Both the position numbers and the translations under genes were made by a program. A stretch of 64,000 nucleotides of DNA from Oreochromis niloticus (lineage: Eukaryota; Chordata; Actinopteri; Cichliformes; Cichlidae). The stretch lies in contig NC_031967.2 in the NCBI RefSeq assembly GCF_001858045.2, positions 24,163,217 to 24,227,216 of the forward strand. Reading direction: 5' to 3'. This document shows, in pieces, positions 10,540 through 23,263 of the stretch. Under the pieces are notes generated by a model. The model had not been told where the DNA came from. It saw only the letters and a program-made list of their open reading frames with translations, and did not search any database. Numbering within the stretch: the first letter of the stretch is position 1; each line of letters starts with the position of its first letter.

Positions 10540-11740
10540 AATATGCAGACAGACAGACTCATGGAGTGCAGACGTAACTTGAAACTAAACTAAAACTACT
10601 GTGAGTTCTTCAGTCACATGTTCTGGACTCTGGAACTGCACTAGTAATCTAGCACTGTGGGCATATTCCCCAGTGGTTTGATGCAATTTTGGACCGATGG
10701 GCAGGTATAATGCTTGTACTTCTGTGCACCAGCTGTACAAGCAGTGACCTCAGTTCTGAGTACTTTCTTTCTCTTCATTACAATCTAACTACACTTCTCT
10801 ATTCCAAATACATTCCATAGGTCCTGGTGGTGTGGATCCATGAATTGATGTTTTGTTAACTCCTGGCATACAGCTTAATGTCATCCATGTGGAGGAGGTG
10901 GCTGGCGATTCCACCATTCCATAGTCCGCATCCATAGCTGGTCTTGTTGATGATCTCACCGAGGGTGTTCAGGCATATGCAGAAAACGTGCTAGATCGAT
11001 CCCGCACTTGATGGTGATTTGTGCAATTGACTTGAAATTGGTTCTATGTTTGTTCCCCATTGAAATCCTGATGAAGGCTCTAAGAGTCCTGTATGTATAG
11101 TTCTAAGCATTCCAGGATGTGTGGGAGATTGTAGATTGTAGTGGCTTTCTTGTAGTTCATTCAAGCAGTGCACAGGTTGGCGAGCCTTGTATTCCTTTCT
11201 ATTCCTTTCTGTGCACCGCTCACGTATTGAGCCATATGCCTGTTCATATACCTGATAGGAGCTTCCATGTGGTACTGAGGCAGGTTATTGTTGGAAAGGA
11301 TAGGTAGTTGGATGGGGAGTCTGATGTCTGCCACTGTGATGCTTACTGGCTCTTGTTCAGGGAGGTTGCTGTGGTCTTCTCTTAGATCCACTTGCAATTG
11401 AGCATTGCTATGGGTTGCATCCTTCTCCCAGATGCTCCTCCAGTATTGCTCCATCTCCAGTCTTAGTGGGACTGTTCCCATATTGTTCGCATGCCACTGA
11501 GAGCACACCTTGGATATACATCAGTGGAGTACAGCTGGTTTATTCTCCTAGCTTCTATCTCTCTTGTATACCTCTTCAACTGACCAAAGCTGTGAGTCTT
11601 TGCTTGGCAGTTTCCAAAGCCTCAGGTATGGGCAGCTTGCTGTACTTCAAATGCATTCCTTTACTGATCATACTTTTTTGCAGCTGCGATAGTTCGTTAA
11701 CCGCTGTCTGCACTGCCTTGGCCTCTATTTAAAGTACAGA
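10540..11740 (-). mobile_element. R4/Rex6-like LINE fragment
   Basis: Minus-strand frames (for example 11508 to 11161) encode pieces such as EQYWRSIWEKDA, DHSNLPEQEPVSITVADI and NRHMAQYVSGAQKGI. These line up with the plus-strand element at 35988-37985. The order is scrambled by deletions and frameshifts; no full reverse transcriptase remains. Confidence 0.7.
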
Positions 11741-13680
11741 GATGACACAGATAAGCCTGCAGAATTATACCACACAGAAATACTGACACAGTATTTAAAG
11801 AAAACTGTCTTAAAGTGCAAACACTGAAGGCAGGTTCTTTTCAGAGTGAGAAACAAGTTTTTCACAGCTTCATAGTTTTTTTTAGTCCAGCATGTGTCAT
11901 CACCACAGTGACTTTTATTTTATCCGTTTTGACACCTTGTCATGCATACTTTAATGTCACAATGATAATTATTGCTAAAATTCCAGTGAGGACTGGTGAT
12001 ATAAACATGTATCCGCACAGAGAGCAAAGTAAATTTCCGACTGTGATCTTTATCATAACTTCTTATTAACTCTCTGCTAATGTGCTGATAACATAAAACA
12101 AGACATCAGTTAAATGAACAACTTCATGCTAAAACCACAGGCTGCGTTTCCTGTTCTTGTGGTGGACCAGACAGAAACCACGAGGCCTTTGTGGTGTGAC
12201 TAAAACAGTCTTTTACACACATGCAGTGAAAAATTCATCAACCATTCAATCATTGAGTTTATTTCAAACACTTTAATAAACTGAATTACTGCTGAAACAA
12301 ATAAAAACTTCTGTTGCTCCATGTTTATTTGCTGTTTTTGACTCAGTGAGAGTCACAGCTGTTGTCACCGATGTCTGTTGTGTTGCTCCTACTCGCTGCC
12401 CCAAGCTTTCCATGTATGCGTGTGGTGAAGTGTTCCCAGAACAGCAACACATCACTGAATATTAACTGTGTGAGGGCGTCTGCTGTTTAGCTTCTTTCTT
12501 CTGCTTTTAACTGAACTGTGTCTAGTTGTTAGAATGAGCGCTGAAATAATTTTTTACACATTCTGAGCCTGAGTAAAATGCACCTAGAAAAGTTGTGTTA
12601 TCTTATTTTCTTTCACATATGTTATAGTACAATGATGTAAACAGATCTGAGTACTAAACAACAGTTTTATACTTGTTGCACTGACGTCAGCTCTTGCAGG
12701 AGTTTTCTTTATATGGTTAAAAACAGATGTGTGTGGCAACACTCTCACAGTATGAATGCAGTACTGCTTAACAACACTGGGTGATGCACGTCTCACTTTT
12801 GCTGGTTTTTCAAGACTTGTTGTGACACTAAACAGGAAATGATCAACTGGATGTTTAAACTGAAGCAAATAAGAAATAAACATAATAATTATTAATATAT
12901 GTTTCAATAGTTTCATTGATACAAAGTGAAAAAGTAAAAATGCAAACAAACAGCAAACAAACAAAAATATAACGATCTCCAAAACAGCAGACCTTAATGT
13001 TTGTGTTGACAAGGTTTAAATCTTGATACATGATGATGTTTTTTCTCTTGCATTAAGTGAGAAATGCAACATGACACTGTGTCAGTCCAGCCACTGATCC
13101 ACAGCAAAAAACCATCTAAAAGTAATCTCATCCATTTAATCCTGGATAAACGTTATAACAACTTGAGGTTCATGTTGTTCCGTTGCCTCCCACAGCTGGG
13201 TTTGCATGAACAGATCAGTAGCTGTCTGTGCTGATATTTGACATAAAGGTGAAACAAAGCAGAAATGCTTTTACATCAATAATGACTTTATTAATACGAC
13301 ACTGTGATCACATAAATCAGTGTAACTGTTGTTTAGTAAATGCAGCTCACCTGATGGAGAACATGGTCCTTTGAATAATGACTCTTTGTCACAAAAACAA
13401 AAACAATCACTTTGACTATCACAGAGAATGGTTGTGATGAGTGTTTGTGCTCAGGATTAGATTGAATGAATCCTGGAAACACATGAGTCCATGTTTTGTG
13501 TTCCTGGAGAGGTGGAGGCCATCAGAGGGTGAGCAGGGAGGTGAGGAAATGAGGAGAGTGTTCCAGAGAAAGAAACAGGTAGGTCATGGAGGTAAGTGAT
13601 CCACTCCTTCAGCCAGTAGGAAGACACTGGAAACAAGGAGAAAAGGATGTTAGCACAATATCTGGTAAGTTTCACAGCGG
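11741..13680. other. Long stretch without recognised gene
   Basis: Several open frames occur, the longest 13012-12584 on the minus strand (142 codons with two hydrophobic runs near its start). None has recognised domains, splice-site context or repeat partners. I regard them as chance frames in AT-rich DNA. No repeat borders were identified. Confidence 0.4.
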
Positions 13681-13683
13681 TGT

Positions 13684-13800
13684 TATAAAATGGTAAATGG
13701 TAAATGGCCTGTATTTATATAGCGCTTTCTAGTCCCTAAGGACCCCAAAGCGCTTTACATATCCAGACATCCACCCATTCACACACACATTCACACACTG
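13684..13800. repeat. Common fish interspersed repeat
   Basis: It begins with a doubled TGGTAAATGG unit, then TATTTATATAGCGCTTTC and AAAGCGCTTTACATATCC, then a run of ACACATTCACAC. I recognise this as a widespread teleost repeat end, but cannot name the family. Confidence 0.55.
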
Positions 13801-14100
13801 AATGAGCCTGTTTACCTCACTTTGGAGACAGACTGAGTGTTGGAGCTGGTGCTTTCATACTGTGGCTGATGAGGTCGAGGAGACACACCCAAAGGGGTGG
13901 AGAATACCTGCTCTACCCATCCTGGACTCAGATCGTGTTAATGCTAAAGAAAACAAGTGCTGAAGGAGACCGTAAAACCTGTTTTTTATGCCCAAAAAGG
14001 AAGTGAGAAATTACACAATTCCTGTCACTGTAGACAATACTTGTTGTCACGGACAGTTGTGATGCTGATCTGAATGAATGACTTCATCAAAGACAGACTC

Positions 14101-14200
14101 CTGTCTCCTGGATGAGGGTGGTTACTGTGATACTGCAGAGTCAAGCAGACAGGCCGGAGTCAAACACTGACAGGATCATGACAGGTCTGGGAACCATTTC
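14101..14200 (-). pseudogene. Third SLAM-like C2 exon, relic
   Basis: About 100 bp match the start of the SLAM-like C2 exon (4500-4592 and 59600-59692): on the minus strand, an acceptor-like site, MVPRPVMILS, a degenerate middle with a stop, then LCSITV. The rest of the exon and all other exons are missing or unrecognisable. This shows a former third gene copy between the two duplication blocks. Confidence 0.7.
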
Positions 14201-14464
14201 TGAAAGATGAAGGATTTTGTTTTTGTGGTGAGTAGCGTCAGTTGGCCGACAGAATGAAGTGCCCACTTGATGAGCACTGTTAAAATTTCACAGACTTTAG
14301 TTAAACAGAGGAAAATCTTATTCTGCCTCATGTTTTGTTTTATCTGGTGTTTTCCAGGTAATAAACCTTGTTTTGAGTAAAGTTTGGCTGCACAGTCCTG
14401 CATTTGGCTCCTCTCTCTGGCTGTCACACCAGCACATGACACACATGTGCAAAGCTTCATTTGG

Positions 14465-14697
14465 CTGTGCAACAACCACTGTTCCCAGTAGGTGTTACTC
14501 ATGAGTAGTGATGGTCTGTTTGAACCAATGACTGTAGAAAAGTTTTCTACAGTCATTGGTTTGAACCTGAAGCTTCAGACATGTATAAAACAACGACATC
14601 TTCAGCTCTGTGTCGCGGTCTGGCCAGAGTCACATGATCAGTGACGTTTGAAGCTTCATTCAGTACACCACTGCTGTGGTACCTGATTCAGTGGTTT
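14465..14697. mobile_element. DNA-transposon fragment cut by solo LTR
   Basis: AT-balanced repeat with AGTGATGGTCTGTTTGAACC and repeated GAAGCTTC-like motifs, holding a 39-bp near-perfect palindrome (14523-14561). The solo LTR at 14698 interrupts it. A stretch near 16330-16560 looks like another piece of the same kind of repeat. Family uncertain. Confidence 0.4.
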
Positions 14698-15218
14698 TGT
14701 CATGGTCCCCGTGTCTGCCCGGCTGACCCGGGTTGGCTACATGTTTCTTGTTCTCCTTTCCCTCTCTCTCATGCTTGCCGTGTCTCGCCTGGGCAGAGTT
14801 CATTGCGGGCTCCCTGCCCCTGGCCCTTGCACCTGTGAATAATCACACACCTATGGCTCATCGCTTCACCAGCATCCACTACTTAAGGCAGTGGCTGGAA
14901 ACATCTCATCGCTGGACTATTGAGTAACCTTGGTAGTAAGCTCCAGAGTACTAGTTTCTAGTTGTCTTTTCGTGTTGTTGCTTCGTGAGATTAATCGCTT
15001 GTTTCCTGTGAACAGGAATTCCTTTGTCCTTGGAGCCCTGGGTGTGCTAAGTTGCTGGTGTGCTGTGTTTCTGGATTCCCTCGTGTGTGAAGAGCCCCTT
15101 TTCCAGATTCCCCTCGCCCTCTCACCTGTATATAGTCGCACCTGGTGTTGTGTATCAATAAAAAGGAACTGTATTTTAGCTGCCTCGTCTGCGCTTGAGT
15201 CCATCCCACTTCATGACA
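14698..15218 (+). mobile_element. Solo LTR, Ty3/gypsy-like
   Basis: A 521-bp unit starts TGTCATGGTCC and ends TTCATGACA, the inverted TG...CA ends of an LTR. It contains a GTATATAGT TATA-like box (about 15128) and an AATAAA polyadenylation signal (about 15156). A perfect 5-bp target duplication GGTTT flanks it (14693-14697 and 15219-15223). No internal retroelement sequence adjoins it, so it is a solo LTR left by LTR-LTR recombination. Confidence 0.9.
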
Positions 15219-15359
15219 GGTTTATAAGGAAGTGAATCATTTGTGGGATTTGTACTGTGTTTTGGTGTGAGAAATAGTGAACCAGTATGTGACATAATGA
15301 GAGAGCCATCCAGGAATAGAGGAAGTTCTGCATCTTCCTAAATAAAAAACAAACAGAAT

Positions 15360-15912
15360 TGTTACGGTTTTGATGTAGAGGACTCAATCGCAGGACTCCA
15401 GGATCAGATACACACAAGAGTTTTATTTACAAGTCCACCAGGTGCACATACAAAAAGGTGCAGGGGAAGTGCTATGTACAACAGGGTGAGGGACAGGGCT
15501 CCAGGGAAATCCAGGGGGAAGGCACGCGCTCTCCAAACAATCCACACACACGATAGCAGGCTCTCACTCCAACACTCGCCACTTGGGAACCACACGGGGA
15601 AGAATCCAGGAAGTCTGTAGACAGGGAGACGTGGGTAAATACAAGGCTCAAAGAAACAATCGACTTAACTTGCTGTGGCTTGACTTTCACTAACGCGTGG
15701 CAGACAACGATCCAGCGAAGAACAGCAGTGACCTCCTGGCTTAAATGCGGATCACCTTGATGAGGCTCAGGTGTTTCCTTTCTCTGAGGGCGTGGCCGAG
15801 GGCGTGAACCCACAATGAGTTCCGCCCCGGTGACAGGAAGGAGGAGAGAGAGAGTGAGAGAAAAAGATAGAAACCGCTGATCAGCGTCCAGCTGATCCTC
15901 CTGGCCGTGACA
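15360..15912 (-). mobile_element. Second solo LTR, opposite orientation
   Basis: A 553-bp unit has ends TGTTACGG (left) and CCGTGACA (right); read on the minus strand it starts TGTCACGG. An AATAAAACTC polyadenylation-type site occurs on the minus strand near 15430. Flanks AGAAT and AAAAT form an imperfect 5-bp target duplication. It lies only 141 bp from the first solo LTR and has similar termini but different internal sequence. Confidence 0.8.
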
Positions 15913-18120
15913 AAAATAACCTTATGTGTTACGTTTTCATTTGAGCTATTCATAAGTAATTCAACCCCAGGGCGAAAACAAGAATATTGTTGTATATTGT
16001 TGTGTATTATGTGTTTTTATCTGTTGTGTTTACAAATGTCAAGAAGTCACAAGCAAAGGCAGAACACAACACAGGTCACATGTTTAAACAAGTAAGATTA
16101 TCCATCAAAATTGTTTATTAATCAAATAGACAAAACATTATTTTTTTCACCCTCAAACTACATGTTCAAAGCAGCACAACAGTAGTCGATATCACACAGA
16201 ACTGTGATATGATCTTAAACAGAAGCTGTTGGCTCAGCTCAGTAGAGTGGGCAGTCATAATGAAGTAGTTCATTTTAATTTGTAAATTAGAGTCGCTCTT
16301 CATATTTTTTGCCACCAGATGTCACCAAAGACGACTGTGTTGAAAGCTTTGAGTAATTAACAATTTCAATACAAGCTTCAGCACTTCAGCTTTATTTGAC
16401 CATCAGTACCCATGAATGTAATGGATGAAGACATTTTTGATATGGTGGTTCAAAAAGGTTCAGAGCTTCAAAAAACCTCGTTTTCTCTTTAGGTCTCGGA
16501 AATCGTTGGCTCAGAGATATGATGATGAAGAAGATGCAGGCTGTCCTTGGGGTGGTGACACAAACACACACTGAGGAAGTTGACAAACTCCATCTATGAT
16601 TGTTTCACTGCCTCCTACTGACCATTCTTTGCATTACAGCAGTATAACAAGTGTTTGATGAAAGAATAAAAGAAAGATTTTGGACAGTTTTAACTGACCA
16701 AAATATTTTACTGTTAAAACTGTCACAAAGCGTGTTTCTTCATAAATACATAAAAAGAACATCAAATAAAAATATCACCACAATAATGCAACATTGCACA
16801 CAAGCTTGTTTCTACATTTACATTCAGTTTTGAGCCCTCAATTTCCCGCAGACATTAAAAACATGTTTACCTCCTCTAATACACACACCTTCATTTTATA
16901 CTTGACTCAAACTCCCGTGAAGAGGCACAAACAAACTCTGCACAGTGATGTTGGTCCTCACATAGTACAATCATAACCCTTCTGTCAGGATTCAGTGATA
17001 CTCCGCCAAAATAATACTTCCTCCTCCTTCACTCAGTAGACTCATCACACTTTGATTTGTATCTGAACTTGTTCTTTAGACACAGTTACAGCTACATTTA
17101 TAACACACAGTGATTTATTTAGTTTCCGCAACACAACATGATGTAAATATTAAACTCTTCATCAAATAAATAATAAATGACTAAACTGTGCCCTCTGCTG
17201 TCTACCAGCTCTCACCACAATTCAGTGATTATATTTGTGAGATATACATATATATATAAAATTTTACAACATACAACATGTAAGCCTGCTGTTTTGGAGA
17301 ATAGTAAGATTAACATCAAAGTATTATTCCACACTGCCTGATTTTCAAAATATACAGACAGTTAGCTTGTACTCAGGATGATCCACAGGGACGTGCAACT
17401 ATGGTGTCAACCATCTGCAGCTGAGCACTGACTGACTTTTACTAGCAGAATAACGTCCAACATGTAGCTGCAGCTTATTTAAACCATGTAGTAACCTTCA
17501 CATGGTACTGTGTAGCGTCTAGTAAATCTGCTTCTAGTGGAAGGTTGATAATATGTTCTGTTTATTTGGAAGAAGAAAGTTCCACTTTATTTTGAAGAAA
17601 CAAATAAACAAAAACAAACAAACAAAAAATGCAGAGATACAGAGGAAGCCCAAATATCTTATTTTTCCACGAGCACATGAACCCATCTTACATTTTGATC
17701 CATTCAAAAAATAAAATTTGTGAGCATGAAATTTGTCTCAGATCCCCACGTGGGGAGTGAGTGAGAGGGATGTTATGTCTATTTTAAGACATCTGTATGC
17801 ACATGAGGCTTTTCGAAAAAGAAACTGATCAGATTTGTGAAGCTTAACTTGTAAATTTGTGTGTAGGCCTAAAAATCACTATTTATATAGGTTTGTATCT
17901 ACAATTGACACTGTGTTTATTGGACCTACTTGGACTTCTTTCTGAGCTTACAGCTGATAGCAGCAGAGGGCGCAGTTTAGTCATTTATTCAGCTTCCACT
18001 CTGCTCAGCAGCTTGTTACTCTGCGCACTGAGTCTCAAAGTGCTTTTATCAAAGCCTTCAAACATTAGCTGTCGTGTTAGTTTGATTGTTGCTTTTACTT
18101 GTTTTTGACCACTACTTGCT
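15913..18120. other. Gene-free AT-rich stretch
   Basis: No Ig exon, leader or known repeat body is recognised, apart from a repeat-like block near 16330-16560. A leader exon for the Ig exons starting at 18724 was searched for by eye on the plus strand and not found. Confidence 0.45.
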
Positions 18121-18600
18121 CGTGTCATAGTCCTGCATCTTTGACTCAGGGTTTTGAGCTTTTAAATTCTTGTTTATTATAAGTTCTTTGTTTGGTTCTT
18201 AATTTGTTCATATTTGGTTAATCAGTCAGTGCACTGAGCTCTTTGTTCATGTTAGGCTTCTGGATAGGTTACACTTTGTCTCCTTTGAGTTATTAGTTCC
18301 CTCCCTCCATCTTCCTGTGTCACTTTCTCCTATGTTCAGTGTTCCAGTTTGTCATTTCCTGTTTTATTTTGTAGTTATGGCTTGACTCTAATTTGACTTC
18401 CTGTCTGTCTTTTGTTTAACTTTGTCCTTTCGTTTTTACTCCTAATGTTTCCTATCAAATGAAGACTATTTTCCCACTCCGTCACATATTCCATATGTTG
18501 TTGTTGAGTTCATGTTTTCAAAGATTGTACTGTCTTACTGTGGCAACCAGTCAGTCATTTGGAGAGCAGGTGGTTGCGTCTCAGGGGTAGTCAAACGGTC
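18121..18600 (+). mobile_element. LTR-like fragment
   Basis: Starts GTGTCATAGTCCTGC and continues with T-rich, TTCCTGTTT-containing sequence like the body of the LTR at 33984-34583. No clear right end. It directly precedes the headless receptor exons and may have replaced their 5' part. Confidence 0.4.
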
Positions 18601-18723
18601 TCCACAGTCAAATTATAAATAGTTTTGAAAAATTGTAAATAATGTATCTTTATATGTGAGAAGACAAATGTTATAACACTGTATCAGGTGTACATTTTGT
18701 TCTCTTCTTTTTCATAACAGCAG

Positions 18724-20852
18724 ATAAACCCAGGGCCACACTGACAGCAGGAACAACAATCATACCAGTAGGGGGCAGTGTGACACTGACCTGCTCTGTG
18801 CAGAGCTCTGATGGATGGAAATATGAGTGGTTCAGACGAACCCAAAGAACCTCTGAAGTTCAAATCAGAGATCAACAAAACAGAGATATCAGAGTATCTC
18901 AAGGAGGAAACTACAGCTGCAGAGGAACAAGAGGAAACCCAGTTTACTACACTGATATAAGTGATGATGTCACCATTGAGAAAACCTGTGAGTTCAGTAA
19001 TTTAGTTTGAAATATACATTCACTCATGATTATCAAACAAACAATGTTAAGTTTTCTGTGTTGATTTCATGTTTCTATTTGTATCTCAACTGTTAATATG
19101 TGTAAACAGTTTCCAATAAAGTTGTTGTAAAACAACAACCCAACTGGCCTCAGATATTCAGAGGTGAGACGATCACTCTGACATGTGAGGTGCAGGAAGG
19201 AGGTGAAACCACTGAGTGGGAGTATGAATGGAGAGGACCCAGCACACCCACACAGTGGACACACAATAATGATGTGACATTCAGAGTTTCTGAGTCCAGC
19301 AGTGGAGACTACATGTGTAAGAGTCGACGCAGAGATGACTCATATTCTTCAACAGAGTGGAGTGAAGCCTTCACATTGTCAGGATCAAGTAAGTCATGTT
19401 TGTTGTGTGATCTCCATTTGACAAATGTCATAATGGTCAGCACAGGATGAATTCAATGGTCTACAAAGCATGTTCCATTGTTAGTCAGACAAAGAGCTGC
19501 AGCTGATAGTAGCCTCATTGTAGACAGTTTGTCACCACTTTGTGTCATCAACTTTCAGCTGGTATAGAGACGCCAATGCTGACCTGCTGCTCCATCACCT
19601 GAGGACAGTAATGATATAAACAGGATAAAAATATAGTTCTTCAGACTCCCTCAACAAATGAAAACAAATATGAAACTTCTTTAAAAAAAGAATAAAAGTC
19701 ATTCTGACTTATCATCTCATCAAATACTGGCGTAGATTAAAATTAATATGATACACACAGACATGACTGGGTTTATAACAAAGGTTTTTGATTTTATTTC
19801 TATTAAACTCATTGATTTGCTTTTTAACCTTAAAGTCATTTTATGAAAGCAAATGAGACTCAAAATGCCTCATTTTTACAAAGTTATCACTTTGTGTGTA
19901 AATGTGTTGATGTTCATTCTTTAATTAAAAAGTTTGTCTCTGAATCAGCTGTTTTTCACTCACTTTATTTGAAAACAAAAACAAACAAACACAGGTAAAC
20001 AGTGGAAGCTCAGATGTCCCAGTTTTACAGCTGGTCTCAGATCAGCTAACAGTGTATATTTCACCTGTCTCTGCATTTAGGAGTACAGTTTGGTGGCAGA
20101 GCATAAAAGCAGTCTCACCTGATTCTTGATTCACTCTGATAAAGTTGTCATCTTGTTATATACATCCAGTGTTAGCTCCTGGCTGTCTAGCTGGCTAACA
20201 GTTAGCTGAGATACCTGTGCTGTCCTCATGTGCTGCTGCCAGTTGTTGATTCTCATCTAATTTGCTTTGAAGAAACTTTTATTCTCGTGCTGTTGGTGCC
20301 TGTTTGTAACAAGTGTGATGATCACACTAAGATCAGGGAACGACCTACCTGAAAACCTAAGATCTATTAATGAACTCCATCCATCTTCTCATAAGCCATT
20401 ATCCACAGAAGTGACCTATAAAGCACTTACTGAATTAAAAAAAAATAATAATTACAAATTGCATATTTTTTTAAATGATTATTGATTTTTTTTACTTTAA
20501 AATATTTATTTATTATATAACAACATTTGTCATGAAGCAACTGATAATCTAATGTTTGTCTTTCCTGTAACATCAACAGCAAGTAAACCCAGAGCCACAC
20601 TGACAGCACACAGTTCAATCATACCAGCAGGGGGCAGTGTGACACTGAGCTGCTCTGTGGAGGGCTCTGCTGGCTGGAAGTTTGACTGGTTCAGACGTGA
20701 TTCAGTCTCTTCTAAAGCTCAGCTCATGAGAGGAAATGAAGCAAACAGAGTTATTAGTGTCTCACAAGGAGGTCTGTACCACTGCAGAGGAGGGAGAGGA
20801 GATCCAGTTTACTACACAGAGGACAGCAGTGACGTCACAGTTGTGGAAACTT
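18724..20852 (+). pseudogene. Headless Fc-receptor-like gene A: three Ig exons
   Basis: Three phase 1-1 Ig exons splice cleanly: D1 18724-18987 (88 codons), D2 19110-19388 (93), D3 20580-20852 (91), each with AG acceptor and GTGAGT or GTAAGT donor. D1 and D3 share the odd-domain pattern VGGSVTLTCSV...WKYEWFRR...YSCRG and GNPVYYT. D2 has the even-domain pattern WPQIFRGETITLTCEV...SGDYMCKS. The nearest paralogue is the plus-strand receptor at 34989-39013. No plus-strand leader is found upstream and no TM or tail exon downstream before a LINE at 21992. All three frames are open, so loss is recent, or the exons belong to a gene whose ends lie elsewhere (orphan leaders sit inverted at 8524-9889). 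Confidence 0.8.
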
Positions 20853-21990
20853 GTGAGTTTAAATTTTATAAAGTTTGTAGTTGATATAGTTTATATTTCT
20901 ACCAAACTGAGATCACATAATAACATGTGATATGCTAAAACGTTAGCTAGCAACTGTGAGTTTGTTAACCTTTAAATGAGGGAAACTCTGAGTTTTCTGT
21001 TCCAGAAAGAGACTAACTTACACTCCGAGTCTGAACTGAACTATGGCAGGTTTTCTTCAACAAACTCTTGATTTTCTCTCTGACTCTTCCCCTCCTGCTG
21101 CACCAGCAACCAGTGACTGACACTCAGTTACATTTCTTCATTTATAAAGTTGCTTTCAAAGCTCAGAGTGGAGCCAGTTCATCTACACAAGGTGATTCAA
21201 GTCAAGTTAAATGAGGGCAGCAGCGTTATCATCATTGTTAAGGGCCACAGAGGAGAAGCCACAACAACAAAGATGAAATTCTTACAAAAACAGCTAAAGT
21301 TCAGGAGCAATGAAGACACAGTGCACTCAGTTCACCTTCCAGATTGGATTTCTTACTCAAATTTCAACAAACATGACCTATATTTATGTGTGTATTACTC
21401 ACGTTCAGTCCCAGTGTTCTTACAGTTCACATTTCTCCATCTTTAAAAATCATAAGCAGAAACATAAATGTATTCACACCTCAGTGTTCCACCTTTTTCC
21501 ATGTACTTCATGAGGTCTCTCGGTGCAAACATAATAAAAGGACACACTCGCTCTTCCATAAGTGATTAAAAGCTTCTATAGCTCCACAGTGCATCTTATA
21601 GCAGTACTCAACTTTAAAGCAAACCACTCTCTTAGCTTAGTGAAATTATAGAGGACAAATGTTCCTGTTCTTGATACTGAAATTAAGTAAACACACATTA
21701 TTAGCAACAGACTGAAGATAACTACTTCTACCCGATATCTTCTTCTACATTCACATGTCAGTAACATTCACATAAACAGCTTTGTAGTCACAGAATTATA
21801 CTCAAGGCACGAACACATGTTTGGGTCGACAACTTTATATTAAACAGTAAATATTCAGTGAAAAGAAAATAAATTATATGACCTTCCTGCAAGACAACAT
21901 GTGGCTACTCATGAGTGCTACTAATAAAATCACAAACCCTTACAAGTTAGCATACAGATGAGAACTTGACTCTATGTGATGGAAAATAGT
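20853..21990. other. 3' flank of gene A, no exon recognised
   Basis: No even-type Ig domain, TM or tail exon follows D3. The stretch ends at the truncated side of the L1-type LINE. Confidence 0.4.
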
Positions 21991-21991
21991 A

Positions 21992-22732
21992 CTAATCTAC
22001 CGCTGCAGAGGAATTATGTATTAGTGTTAAAGATACAGGAGCATGATCGCTGGAAGCTATAGGGTGAATCTCAGTGTCTGAAATGTCCCTCAGCAGTGAG
22101 CTGCTGACTAGGAGATAATCCAGACGAGAGTAGGAGCGATGAACATGTGAGAAGAAAGAATATTCCTTACTGTTGGGGTGAAGGGAGCGCCATGCATCGC
22201 AAAGGCCATAGTCGCTCATATACTGTTTGATTATATTTGTGGACTGCCAATTGCACTGAGTTCCTGTTGTGTTGAGCCTATCCATTTCTTCATTTAGTCC
22301 CAGGTTGAGGTCGCCTCCAAGAATAAGTGTGCAATCAAGGTGTTCAGAGAGTGCACTAAAAAATCCAGGGAAGAATGAGGGTTCATCAACATTTGGACCA
22401 TATATACTTACAACACATAGCTTTTTGTTAAATATTGATAATTTAATAATAAGGAATCTACCCTCTGGATCTATAACTGTATCGAGTACTATAAAATTAA
22501 CATTTTTATGTATTAAAATTGCTACTCCCCTTTGTCTAGAATTATAATAGGCTGCAAACACATTAGGAAACTCAGGTGTTTTAAGTTTGTTTAAACCTGT
22601 GACAGGCCTGTGAGTTTCTTGTAATAAAACAACATCTGCCTGTAGTTTTTTAAGCTGGTTAAATATCTTTAACCTTTTTTCTCTACTGCCAGCTCCATTT
22701 ACATTCCGTGTGACAAACCTTAGTGTGCCCAT
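21992..22732 (-). CDS. LINE ORF2, endonuclease domain only
   Basis: 246 codons cover an exonuclease/endonuclease/phosphatase fold. The motif series LLQETH (metal-binding glutamate), GGDLNLG (Asp/Asn) and SSDHAPV (catalytic Asp-His) is intact. The frame ends shortly after the domain, where a full ORF2 would continue into reverse transcriptase. It would nick target DNA if made, but it cannot reverse-transcribe. Confidence 0.85.
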   Translation of the reverse strand: MGTLRFVTRNVNGAGSREKRLKIFNQLKKLQADVVLLQETHRPVTGLNKLKTPEFPNVFAAYYNSRQRGVAILIHKNVNFIVLDTVIDPEGRFLIIKLSIFNKKLCVVSIYGPNVDEPSFFPGFFSALSEHLDCTLILGGDLNLGLNEEMDRLNTTGTQCNWQSTNIIKQYMSDYGLCDAWRSLHPNSKEYSFFSHVHRSYSRLDYLLVSSSLLRDISDTEIHPIASSDHAPVSLTLIHNSSAAVD

Positions 22733-23263
22733 AATTGTGTGTGTATGTCTAATGATGTACGCTGGGTGTTTCGTTTATACGGGTGAAGAGAATGTAGAAA
22801 CATCACTTGTTTGTAAATAGAAAGAGAAAAAAAATGTGTGGTGAGAGGCTCCATAAGTCTGACTATGTGTGTGTATATTAACTAATATGAACAAGCGTGG
22901 CTTGCGTGTGTGTCCTATAGGTCTGTGTGCGCTGTGAGGCTGTTGTAAATGTGCTGCCGTTGAGCGCATGTGTTTGCGTAATCGTGGTGTGTGAATATGC
23001 AGAAATAGAGGGTGTTGTTTGTAGGTGAGTGGGGAAGTAGGTGATCACAGCAGTGAAAGAAAAGAAAAAGAAAAAAACCACGAGAATGGTGAGCGACAAC
23101 AAAAAAGAAAAGAAACGGAAACATTCCAATTAAAGCAATGACGGAGGGTGACTGTGTTATATCGGCTATGACATCATACTGATATTACTAGGTAAACACA
23201 TGTTAAAGGAGATAGTGTGAGTGAATATGAAAAGAGTGTAGCGGGTTCTTATCTGGAGTGCAG

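Noticed and set aside
12584..13012. 142-codon minus-strand ORF with hydrophobic start
   Set aside because: No family match, no splice or promoter context, AT-rich; likely chance.
14930..15813. Several 60-110-codon ORFs on both strands
   Set aside because: Frames within two solo LTRs without domain or codon evidence.
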